Positions 8,184 through 16,071 of a stretch of 64,000 nucleotides of DNA are shown in pieces; position 1 is the stretch's first letter; every line of letters starts with the position of its first letter. The notes below the pieces were generated by a model, which ran no database searches, was not told the DNA's origin, and was given only the letters and a program-made list of their open reading frames with translations. The position numbers and the translations under genes are program-made. The stretch covers positions 1 through 64,000 of the forward strand of contig CAMNHO010000012.1 in assembly GCA_946539765.1 (NCBI GenBank), written 5' to 3'. Source of the stretch: UBA4312 sp002394635 (GTDB taxonomy: Bacteria; Bacillota_I; Bacilli_A; Erysipelotrichales; Erysipelotrichaceae).

Positions 8184-9239
8184 ATGAAAGATGAGTACAA
8201 AATTATCATTTGGGGATTTGGACAAGTTGGAAAATCGGCATTGGAAATTATCAATGCCCGTAAATCTTTAAAGCTTGTCGGCGTGTTTGATGTAGATCCG
8301 AACAAAGTCGGAAAGGATGCAGGTGAAGTATTCGGTCTGCCGGCTGCCGGTGTGAAAGTATCGGACAATGAAGAAGAAGTTCTGGCCTTGGAAGCAGATA
8401 TGGTTCTGTACTATGTCTCCACAAAGTGGGATGAAGGCAAGCTGCCATCACCGACGTCGGTAGGAGGCAATGTGGATGATATTTGTAAATTCCTGGAGTC
8501 CGGTAAGAACTGCAGTACGACATTGCCGGTGTATTTCTCGGAAAAGAATGCCCCGGAATATTATGCACGGATCGATGCGGCCGGAAAGAAAGGAAACGCA
8601 ACCTTCGTTCAGCAGGGCATCTTCCCGGGCTTGTTTACACCGTATTTTTCTTCCATCACAACGATGTTCTCCCGCAAGATCGATACGGCCATCGTTTATG
8701 GAGGAGAGGATGACTCGGTCAACTCGGCTCCATGGATTGCGGTCTTCGGTTATGGAAAGAAACCGGAGGAAATCTCTGCACAGCGTTTAGCCGTTGTGAA
8801 TAATATCATGTTCACTTACTATGGCCCAACGGTTATCGAAATGGCAGAAAGAGCGGGTCTGGAATACGATGAATACGTATGCGAGGAAGAAACGATCATT
8901 TCCCAGGAAGAAATCAAGACGCCGTATGCGCATGTAACACCGGGTACGGTCGGAGCCCACAGGTTTACCATGTGCACCAAGAAAGACGGCAAAGAAGTAA
9001 CCGGTTTCCACTTTATCCATAAGGCTTCCGCCGAGATCCTGAAGGATCTGCCACTGGAGAAGTACATTGAGGTCAAAGGACAGCCGGATATTACGATCCG
9101 TTTGGAAAACATCATCCCGGATGAAGATCCGTTTTTGACCAGTGCCGCACCAAGCGTGAATCTGATTCCATCCATCGTGGATGCCCAACCTGGTTTTAAA
9201 AACGCGCTGGATATCCCGATGGGATATGTTCCAAGATAA
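8184..9239 (+). CDS. NAD(P)-dependent amine dehydrogenase, 2,4-diaminopentanoate dehydrogenase-like
   Basis: A 351-residue oxidoreductase with an N-terminal Rossmann fold (IIIWGFGQVGKSALE, residues 7-21, GxGxxG type) like dihydrodipicolinate reductase, and a C-terminal domain resembling 2,4-diaminopentanoate dehydrogenase, the ornithine-fermentation enzyme. That enzyme oxidatively deaminates 2,4-diaminopentanoate with NAD(P)+. No other ornithine-degradation gene is present, so the true substrate may be another amino acid or amine. A strong ribosome site (GAGGAGG) precedes the ATG and a terminator follows, so it is a single-gene unit divergent from the phosphatase gene. Confidence 0.75.
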   Translation: MKDEYKIIIWGFGQVGKSALEIINARKSLKLVGVFDVDPNKVGKDAGEVFGLPAAGVKVSDNEEEVLALEADMVLYYVSTKWDEGKLPSPTSVGGNVDDICKFLESGKNCSTTLPVYFSEKNAPEYYARIDAAGKKGNATFVQQGIFPGLFTPYFSSITTMFSRKIDTAIVYGGEDDSVNSAPWIAVFGYGKKPEEISAQRLAVVNNIMFTYYGPTVIEMAERAGLEYDEYVCEEETIISQEEIKTPYAHVTPGTVGAHRFTMCTKKDGKEVTGFHFIHKASAEILKDLPLEKYIEVKGQPDITIRLENIIPDEDPFLTSAAPSVNLIPSIVDAQPGFKNALDIPMGYVPR

Positions 9240-9245
9240 TGAATG

Positions 9246-9267
9246 AAAAGGCCATGATGGCCTTTTT
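9246..9267 (+). terminator. Terminator after the dehydrogenase gene
   Basis: AAAAGGCC / GGCCTTTTT perfect stem with a five-base loop. Confidence 0.85.
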
Positions 9268-9304
9268 CTATGGATAAAAAGTGAAAAACCAAGGGGTTAT
9301 TTGA

Positions 9305-9316
9305 TATGATATACAC
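9305..9316 (+). promoter_or_regulatory. Leaderless-type -10 of the exporter/deaminase operon
   Basis: TATGAT (9305-9310) followed by exactly six bases and ATG 9317, with no ribosome site. A weak -35-like GTGAAA lies 18 bases upstream of the box. Confidence 0.5.
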
Positions 9317-10318
9317 ATGAACAGATTCAGAGAGCACGGAAAAGAATGGGCTATTTACAGCCTTCGTATGGCCATAGCGAGCAGTTTGGCGATTTATACA
9401 GCGCATATGTTCGGCCTGCAGTTTGAAACCCAGGCAGGCGTCATCTGCATTTTTTCCATGCTGAGTACCGCAAAAGATACCTTAAAGCTTTCTGTATCCC
9501 GTCTGGTCAGTTTTATTATTACCGCCATTACCGCTTTGTTGGCATTCTATTTTCTGCATAGTGACTGGCTGGCGTTCGGTTTATATATATTTGTGACCAT
9601 CTTATTCAGTGAGATGATGGGCTGGGGAGCGGCTCTGTCTGCCAATGTAGTCGCTGGTACCCATTTTCTGAGTGTGGAATCCTTCAGTCACGATGTGGTC
9701 ATCAATGAATTCTATATCGTTCTGATCGGCATTGTATTTGCGGTGGTTTTTAATGCGCTTCGAAATACCAAATCGCAACGAAACCAGCTGCAGGACTGCA
9801 TCGAAGATGTGCAATACAGGATGAAAGAAGTTTTAGGTGGCATCGCCGATTACCTGGCTTCCGAAGGGAGCCTGAACCAAGTGTGGGGACAGATCAACGA
9901 GCTGCAGGACGTTCTGGATACGTATATACAGAAAGCAGCCGATTATGAAGGAAACTCCTTTCAGACAGATTCGCATTATTATCTTCACTATTTTGAAATG
10001 CGCATCAGCCAGTGTGATATTTTGGAAAGTCTGCATGATAAGCTGCGCAAAATGCGCTATATGCCGGAGCAGAGCATCATCATTGTAGAATTTATCCTGT
10101 ATTTATATAAATTTATTACAGAAGATAACCATCCGGAAATACAGTTGAAATATGTGGAGGAACTTTTTGCGCATATGAAGGAACATGAGCCGCTGCCGAA
10201 AACCCGTGAGGAATTTGAGACACGTTCGGTTCTTCATCATATATTAATGGATTTTGAAGAGTTTCTGCTTGTGAAAAAGAGATTTGTGGAAGGAAACTGC
10301 ACAAAGGGGGACGTATGA
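9317..10318 (+). CDS. Aromatic-acid-exporter-family (FUSC/ArAE) membrane protein, copy 2
   Basis: A 333-residue paralogue of the protein at 3476: N-terminal membrane helices (about residues 15-155) with the related segment AGVICIFSMLSTAKDTLKLS, then a long helical cytoplasmic tail ending in a DEFE-like TREEFETRSVLHHILMDFEEFL match (two adjoining stretches) that the first copy shares as RRDEFEDRALLYGLL. Transported compound is unknown. Its stop codon overlaps the start of the deaminase fusion by four bases (ATGA), so both proteins are made from one transcript in coupled amounts. No ribosome site is seen. Confidence 0.8.
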   Translation: MNRFREHGKEWAIYSLRMAIASSLAIYTAHMFGLQFETQAGVICIFSMLSTAKDTLKLSVSRLVSFIITAITALLAFYFLHSDWLAFGLYIFVTILFSEMMGWGAALSANVVAGTHFLSVESFSHDVVINEFYIVLIGIVFAVVFNALRNTKSQRNQLQDCIEDVQYRMKEVLGGIADYLASEGSLNQVWGQINELQDVLDTYIQKAADYEGNSFQTDSHYYLHYFEMRISQCDILESLHDKLRKMRYMPEQSIIIVEFILYLYKFITEDNHPEIQLKYVEELFAHMKEHEPLPKTREEFETRSVLHHILMDFEEFLLVKKRFVEGNCTKGDV

Positions 10319-12738
10319 GTTATTTTGGAAGTTTTACATTAGATAAAGAAAAAGATATCATGGTGGATCTGTACCTGAAAGAACAGCAGATGTCGTATGT
10401 ACTTCGTACCCCGCATCATAAAACGGGAAATCTGGTCACCAATCTGGCACATATCTGTGAGCTTCCGCTAAGCTTTGATGCCAATGGCTTGAAAGTGATC
10501 GAAGGACAGATACCGTGTTATGTGGATGGACAGAATAAAAGGGTGTATATCTTTCGGTTAAGAGGTACCAAGGTAGCGAATATCTATGAAGATGGAACGA
10601 TTGAAAAGAAGGCTTCTATTCCTGCTATCTCAAAAACCTTGATGTCACAGACAAAGGATTATCGGATCCCGTTTGAAAAGACGATTGTCAAGACATACAT
10701 TTTGAATGAGTGTAAGTTCCATACGGATCTTCATACCCATATGAACGCAAATTTACATCCGGATCTATTGATGGCTTTAGGGATCCATCATCAGATACGG
10801 TATCCATACTACTATGTGAAAAAGTTAAAGCTTCGCTGTACGAAGCAGCAGATTGACCAGCTGGAAGCGCAAAGGGCCCTTGTGGCTATGGAATACAAAG
10901 ATTCACAATTAAAAGGAAAATACCTGGATCGGAAGATCGATGATCATACATTTATCAACTTTGCGGATTTAATCCTAAACAATTTAGAGAATGCAGTTTA
11001 TAATATTCCTAAGATTGCGGCATCCTTAACAATATTAAAAGATGGACAAGCCGTATTTACTAATTTGGAGAAGGTATATTTGTATCGGTATGTCTTTGCC
11101 AAGGGCATTCCGTCGGAATCATTGATCACGCTCCATGATATCGACGCAATACCGGATGCGGAGATGGTGGCTGCCTTACATCAGATGGAGCAGGACCGCC
11201 TCAATCCACATTATAAGAATCTGACGCTGTTTCAGGATAAGCTGTTGTGGACAGCTCGCAGCTATCAGAAATGCGGTATTGAATATGTAGAGATTTCGGA
11301 TACAACACTGGTAAAGAAAAAACAGTCGGTGGAAATGTTGAAACAAGTGCACGAGGTAATGCCATACATTACGGAAGAAACCGGTGTGCTGATCCGTTTT
11401 TTAGCCTCGTTGCGAAGAATTCCGTTGACCATTGTGAAGGACCAGATTGAATTCGGGGATTACTTCCAGGAAAACCTGCAGGTTTTACAGGCTATCTGTA
11501 TTGATCCATATGTAGCGGGCAGTGATATTGTAGGAGAAGAGATCAACGATATCCGTGAATTGAAACCAGTAATCGAACAGATTGTGCGGATTGCCAGGGA
11601 GGATCCTACATTTGTGATCCGGATCCATGCCGGGGAAAATGATGGCTTACGGGATAATGTGGATAACAGTATCCGTTGTGTATACGAGTCTTTACAACCG
11701 GGGCAGCCGATGCCGAAGGTACGCATCGGCCATGGTTTATATACCGCCAATCTGAGTTCCTCCAAGGGAAAACAACTGATCCAGCATATATTAAAAAATC
11801 ATGTGGTTCTGGAGTTTCAGATTACGTCCAATGTACGTTTGAATAATTTGAGCAGACTTGAACATCATCCTCTGAGACAATATATTAGGCAAGGAGTGTC
11901 GTGTGTACAGGGAACGGATGGTGGAGCCTTGTATGGAACAGATTCTATTGATGAACAATTGTCATTGAATAATTTACTGAATTTGTCAAAAGAGGATTTT
12001 ATGTCCATGGTTCATACTGAACAAAAGATCCTTCAGGATAGCTATGATGCCTTTGAACGGAAACAAAAGCTGTTTGATGAACAAAACATGGAGGAAATCT
12101 TTGATAAACGACTTCATATGCAAAAGAAGAATCAGCCGATCCGGTATGTATCGGAAAAGAAGGTTTCGAGCAGAAAGGCTTTGAAAAAGCAGATCCGGGA
12201 AATTCCAATGGATAAAAAAGCAATTATTCTGGTGGGTGGAAGTTTTAATAACGATCGGCATGTTACCAAGATGCGCAAGGTGGATACACATCGGATCGAT
12301 ACTTTATTGGAAAAAGCCGATCCGGATAAAGTTTTGTTTGTGATCGGGCATACATTGACTGGCTATGAGAGATACCTGGTAGATCATAATCATGGAAAGT
12401 TTGAAATTTATGCGTTTGTTCCATCGATGCTCAACGATGCCCAGATCCAGAAGCTGAGAAAAAGCGAAGTTTCTGTCCGTGTATCCATTGAACCTATCGG
12501 CATGGGAATTTATAAGAGCTATACTTATGAAATATTTCAGAGAAGAGAAGCAGTACTGATTGCTTTTGATGGCAATTCAGCCGGGGTCAATATGATCCAG
12601 GAAGCAAAGAATGGAAAACATAAAGCGAAGATCTACGTCAGTGAACATTGCCGGATCTTATCCAACAAAGCTAAATCTTTAGAGGGCTATGTCACTGTTT
12701 TTGATGATACCATGAACTGTATGGATTGGATAAAATAG
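10315..12738 (+). CDS. Large adenosine-deaminase-like protein fused to a SLOG/LOG-like C-terminal domain
   Basis: An 807-residue cytoplasmic protein. Residues 1-130 form an unrecognised N-terminal domain. Residues about 131-560 are an amidohydrolase-fold deaminase: DLHTHM gives metal ligands His140 and His142, IHAGEN gives His438 and catalytic Glu441, RIGHG gives His473, and GTDGG gives the metal Asp535; the second Asp of the usual TDDP is Gly536. Residues about 632-807 look like a Rossmann-type nucleotide-binding domain: a strand and glycine turn AIILVGGSFN (636-645) and a second turn AFDGNSAGVNMIQEA, as in SLOG/LOG/DprA proteins. Deamination of a nucleoside or nucleotide-derived signal is inferred; ordinary adenosine deaminases are about 340 residues. 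It lies between an exporter-type gene (4-base overlap) and a CPBP protease gene (15-base gap). Confidence 0.7.
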   Translation: MSYFGSFTLDKEKDIMVDLYLKEQQMSYVLRTPHHKTGNLVTNLAHICELPLSFDANGLKVIEGQIPCYVDGQNKRVYIFRLRGTKVANIYEDGTIEKKASIPAISKTLMSQTKDYRIPFEKTIVKTYILNECKFHTDLHTHMNANLHPDLLMALGIHHQIRYPYYYVKKLKLRCTKQQIDQLEAQRALVAMEYKDSQLKGKYLDRKIDDHTFINFADLILNNLENAVYNIPKIAASLTILKDGQAVFTNLEKVYLYRYVFAKGIPSESLITLHDIDAIPDAEMVAALHQMEQDRLNPHYKNLTLFQDKLLWTARSYQKCGIEYVEISDTTLVKKKQSVEMLKQVHEVMPYITEETGVLIRFLASLRRIPLTIVKDQIEFGDYFQENLQVLQAICIDPYVAGSDIVGEEINDIRELKPVIEQIVRIAREDPTFVIRIHAGENDGLRDNVDNSIRCVYESLQPGQPMPKVRIGHGLYTANLSSSKGKQLIQHILKNHVVLEFQITSNVRLNNLSRLEHHPLRQYIRQGVSCVQGTDGGALYGTDSIDEQLSLNNLLNLSKEDFMSMVHTEQKILQDSYDAFERKQKLFDEQNMEEIFDKRLHMQKKNQPIRYVSEKKVSSRKALKKQIREIPMDKKAIILVGGSFNNDRHVTKMRKVDTHRIDTLLEKADPDKVLFVIGHTLTGYERYLVDHNHGKFEIYAFVPSMLNDAQIQKLRKSEVSVRVSIEPIGMGIYKSYTYEIFQRREAVLIAFDGNSAGVNMIQEAKNGKHKAKIYVSEHCRILSNKAKSLEGYVTVFDDTMNCMDWIK

Positions 12739-12753
12739 AAAAGGAGAGAGCGA

Positions 12754-13848
12754 ATGGAAAGAGTAAAAGATGAAAAAACAAGACAAAGAATTTTGGCAGA
12801 AGAGCAAGCTCTGGAAGATGCCAAAGCGAAAAAAACGATTGTAGAGCAACCTGTTATAGAGCAACAGCCGGTAGAGCCGGTCATTGAAACGATAGAACCG
12901 ACGGAAGCGGAGGAGCCTGCACAACAGAATCCTGTATATGAGTATATGACATTTCCACGTCAGTTTGTTTCCTATCGTTGGTATAAGCCATTGTTTGTGT
13001 TGATTCTTACGGTCCTTTTTATGGCAGCCTTCGGGACAGCCCTCATCATTTTGTCCGGTGTGGACGTGAAAACGATCGCCGACCAGACCTCTTACGATAC
13101 GATGGACTATTATACTGTCAAAGGCATTCTCATGTCCCTGGGTTCTGTTTCCTTGATCCTGCCTTCTTTATGGATCGCTACCTGGATCGTTCGGGATCGA
13201 CCGGTATCTTCCATGTCGTCAAGCCGTGGAGGCTGGAACTGGAAAGCGTTCTTTCAATGCTTCCTGCTTGCCATTCCTCTGTATATCGCGTCAAGTATTT
13301 ATGATGTGGTGACCTTGCCGAAAATAGCGTTTGATGTGAAGTTCAGTTTGGAAAGCCTCGCTGTATTATTGTTGGCGGTACCTATTCAGTGCATTGCCGA
13401 AGAATACTTGTTCCGTGGCTTCTTTGCCCAGACCTTTGCGTCCTGGACCAAGATTCCCTGGATCGGAATCCTTGTCAGCACCGCGATCTTTACGGCTATG
13501 CATCCGTATTCCATCGAAGGCATCATCGAAGTGGCCATCACGGGTCTATGCTTTGGGATCCTGGCATGGCGGACAAAAGGACTGGAAGCGTCCAGTGCCA
13601 TGCATATGATGAACAACTTGACGGTTTTCTTGATGGCTGGTTGCGGTCTTTCAAACGTGCAGACAAGTGTACCCTATGAAAGTGTGATCATTTCCGCGTG
13701 CCTCAATTTAGTATATCTGCTTGTCATCTTGTTGCTGGCCAACCGGAAATGGAACTGGTTTACCGCAAAACGCGATAAGCTGACCAAATGGAACCAGAAA
13801 CGCATGGATAAGGCAGCCCGCAAAGCAGCTCGTAAACAAAACGCATAA
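12754..13848 (+). CDS. CPBP-family intramembrane metalloprotease
   Basis: A 364-residue membrane protein with a charged, Pro/Glu-rich cytoplasmic N-terminus (1-65) followed by about eight membrane helices. The Abi/CPBP motifs are present: EEYLFRG (EExxxR, about residues 215-221), AIFTAMHP with a conserved His, and MHMMNNL with the final His. Family members cleave membrane substrates or prenylated proteins; bacterial copies occur in bacteriocin immunity and other roles. AAGGAG lies eight bases before the ATG. As the third gene of the exporter/deaminase operon, it ends at a strong terminator. Confidence 0.85.
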   Translation: MERVKDEKTRQRILAEEQALEDAKAKKTIVEQPVIEQQPVEPVIETIEPTEAEEPAQQNPVYEYMTFPRQFVSYRWYKPLFVLILTVLFMAAFGTALIILSGVDVKTIADQTSYDTMDYYTVKGILMSLGSVSLILPSLWIATWIVRDRPVSSMSSSRGGWNWKAFFQCFLLAIPLYIASSIYDVVTLPKIAFDVKFSLESLAVLLLAVPIQCIAEEYLFRGFFAQTFASWTKIPWIGILVSTAIFTAMHPYSIEGIIEVAITGLCFGILAWRTKGLEASSAMHMMNNLTVFLMAGCGLSNVQTSVPYESVIISACLNLVYLLVILLLANRKWNWFTAKRDKLTKWNQKRMDKAARKAARKQNA

Positions 13849-13875
13849 GAAAAAGGCAGGTAACTGCCTTTTTTC
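13849..13875 (+). terminator. Terminator of the exporter/deaminase/CPBP operon
   Basis: AAAAAGGCAG GTAA CTGCCTTTTTT: a ten-base stem with a tetraloop and T run. Confidence 0.9.
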
Positions 13876-13898
13876 AAAGGAAGGAAAGGAGAAACGGA

Positions 13899-14375
13899 TT
13901 GTATCATTACATCAAGTATTCGGCACCCATTGGGACGCTGTCCATTGTGGAACAGAATGGATCGCTGTACGCGCTGGTATTGAATGGACAGAAATACGAA
14001 ACCGATCATGTCCCAAAGGCAGCAATCCACCAATCCACTGCTTTTTTAAAAAAGGTGGAAACATGGCTGGATGCTTATTTTGCCGGTCGAAATCCGGTGA
14101 TGGATCTGCCTTTGGCACAAAGGGGGACCCCTTTTCAACAAAGTGTATGGAAACAGTTGGGTACCATTCCTTACGGACAGACCACATCGTATGGAAATAT
14201 AGCTGAATTATTACATACCAGTGCACGGGCTGTTGGGCAAGCCGTAGGCCGTAATCCATATTTGATCGTGGTTCCTTGCCATCGGGTGGTGTCATCGACC
14301 GGACAGCTGCAAGGCTATGCGGCTGGTCTGGAAGTCAAAAGACAATTATTGGAGTTAGAAAAAACCGAACTGTGA
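13899..14375 (+). CDS. ogt: Methylated-DNA--protein-cysteine methyltransferase
   Basis: DNA repair protein of 158 residues that takes the alkyl group from O6-alkylguanine onto its own cysteine. The active site PCHRVV is in the C-terminal domain (about residues 127-132), preceded by the helix-turn-helix region SYGNIAELLHTSARAVGQA with the arginine finger, and followed by GYAAGLEVK. The start is TTG 13899, supported by AAGGAGAAACGGA just upstream; no ATG fits. It stands alone between two terminators. Confidence 0.9.
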   Translation: MYHYIKYSAPIGTLSIVEQNGSLYALVLNGQKYETDHVPKAAIHQSTAFLKKVETWLDAYFAGRNPVMDLPLAQRGTPFQQSVWKQLGTIPYGQTTSYGNIAELLHTSARAVGQAVGRNPYLIVVPCHRVVSSTGQLQGYAAGLEVKRQLLELEKTEL

Positions 14376-14393
14376 AATCACAGCTCGGTTTTC
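14359..14393. terminator. Bidirectional terminator between ogt and the isomerase pseudogene
   Basis: AAAACCGAACTGTG / CACAGCTCGGTTTT with an AAAT loop and one mismatch; overlaps both 3' ends. Confidence 0.85.
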
Positions 14394-15258
14394 TTGGCTA
14401 AACGTCGCATACATACAACAGCTTGTTCAAACGATACTTCCGGTTCCAAAGACAAGTGGGCTTCCACATGTTGTTCTTTCAGACAATCTAAGAGAACATC
14501 GTAATCAATATCTCCTTCACCGAAAGGTTTATGAATAAATAGTTTCGGAAAGGAAGGGTCATAATGATAATCTTTGATATGAATATGTTCTATATAAGGA
14601 CCTAGATTTTTACATTCCTCTAACAGAGACCACGTCCGGTATGGTGCGGGACATTGTCGCGGATGGCTCGGTATGAGTTGGCCGGATCCCATAACAGGCG
14701 CACATAGGGACTGTTGATTTTTTGAATCAAAGCCAAGGTCATCTGTCCCTTTGGCAGATGCGAATACGGACAGTTTTCCACAGCCAGTATGATCTTATGC
14801 TGTCTGGCAATAACCTCTGCTTTTTTCATATAGAAGAGAATCTGTGCAAGATCCTCGGGTGTCCCATAGGGCGGCTTCCGGTTATCCGGCCACCGGAACG
14901 GAAAGACACGGACACGAGGACAGTCCAGTTTCCTGGCAATCTGGCAGGCTCTTTCCAAATATTCGAGATGGGTATGGATATCCCCGCGGATGGAATAAAA
15001 GGTGTCATTGAATAAGGAAACGGTATCGGTTTCGTACAACGGGCATAAAAAGAAAACAGTGGAGGCAATATTGGAAACCTGCAGGCCATTCTTTTTTAAT
15101 GCGTCCGTTATGATATCGATTTCTTGATCGGTGCATTGTTCAATGGAATGACCGAATACATTATGGAATTCCACATGTGTATAGCCTTCTTTTGCGATGA
15201 TGGATAAAGCGGTCTCTAGATCCGGATGCACCTGGTCGGTAATCATAGATAAAGCCAT
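14378..15258 (-). pseudogene. Sugar phosphate isomerase/epimerase (AP-endonuclease-2 TIM barrel), frameshifted
   Basis: Two minus-strand frames together make one xylose-isomerase-like TIM barrel of about 290 residues. The upstream part (to about 14640) contains HVEFHN, RVRVFPFRW, VENCPYS (metal Glu) and LLWDPANSYRAIRDNV; the downstream part continues as WSLLEECKNLGPYIEHIHIKDY (two stretches) with the His and Asp ligands and a final metal Glu in LEPEVSFEQ. The frame changes between 14640 and 14692 at no obvious homopolymer, so it is either a true inactivating indel or a sequence error. Start ATG 15258 follows AAGGGA. The substrate is unknown. Confidence 0.75.
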
Positions 15259-15324
15259 ACTATCCCTTCTTTCTGGTTTCAATATAAAAAGAAAACAAGG
15301 GAACGTCAAACCCTCTTTTTAAAC

Positions 15325-15363
15325 AAAAGGAGTTTTCCTTTTGTTCCAAGAAAAACTCCTTTT
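15325..15363 (-). terminator. Terminator of the HAD gene, minus strand
   Basis: Twelve-base inverted repeat AAAAGGAGTTTT / AAAACTCCTTTT with a 15-base loop, overlapping the stop codon. Confidence 0.75.
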
Positions 15364-16015
15364 ACGATTCCATCAATTCCAATATTTTCATTTGCGCAAA
15401 CAATAAGTCCGAAACGATATAATCGGCCTGGGACTGATCCACTTGAAAGCGGTCATCCCGGATGGCAATGACAGTAGCACCACTGGCTTTTCCCGCTTTA
15501 ATGCCGAATTCTGAATCCTCGACGATGATCGTTTCCTCGGGCTGGACACCGAGCTTGTCCATCGTTAGAAGGTAGATAGCCGGATCCGGTTTACTTTTTT
15601 CCAGATGACACCCCGATAATAACGAATCAAAGTAGGCTTCACTTTTTGTTTCTTTGACCATGCGTTGGATTTCCTTCATCTCGCTGGCACTGGCAATGGC
15701 ACATAACAGACCTTCCTTTTTTAAATTCTGCAGCAGATAGCGCATATGTGGATTTTTCAGATCGCTGTAATCCTTTCGCTCCAGAACGTTATGCGTATTT
15801 AAAAAAGCGCGCATGGTATTCATATCCATAGCCGGATCCCACAGAGAGCCCATGGTCTTCCAGAATTCCTGCATGCTCATCCCAACGGTTTTCCGAATGG
15901 TCTCATAGGAAATATTCTGTTTCTGGGTACGGCAGAAATCAACCAGACTGAATAAATCACTGGCTTCGGAGTCAATTAATACCCCATCCATATCAAAAAT
16001 AACAGCTTTTATCAT
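15362..16015 (-). CDS. HAD-superfamily phosphatase / beta-phosphoglucomutase-like
   Basis: A 217-residue HAD subfamily IA hydrolase: motif I FDMDGVLIDSE (7-17), helical cap, motif II IASASE, motif III Lys in KSKPDPAIYL and motif IV IVEDSEFGIKAGKASG. This layout is shared by beta-phosphoglucomutases and sugar-phosphate phosphatases. The DSE and CAP residues do not settle which. AGGAGAG precedes the ATG. It lies next to a sugar isomerase remnant and divergent from a glycosidase cassette, consistent with a carbohydrate role. Confidence 0.8.
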   Translation of the reverse strand: MIKAVIFDMDGVLIDSEASDLFSLVDFCRTQKQNISYETIRKTVGMSMQEFWKTMGSLWDPAMDMNTMRAFLNTHNVLERKDYSDLKNPHMRYLLQNLKKEGLLCAIASASEMKEIQRMVKETKSEAYFDSLLSGCHLEKSKPDPAIYLLTMDKLGVQPEETIIVEDSEFGIKAGKASGATVIAIRDDRFQVDQSQADYIVSDLLFAQMKILELMES

Positions 16016-16071
16016 AGTTTCTCTCCTGATGCCTTTGATTATATCGGAAATTTAAGGATAATAAAAGAAGA

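Noticed and set aside
10315..12738. RADAR defence deaminase (RdrB)
   Set aside because: The size is similar, but no RdrA-type ATPase is adjacent, and the C-terminal nucleotide-binding-like domain does not fit what I know of RdrB. Reported instead as an unclassified fusion.
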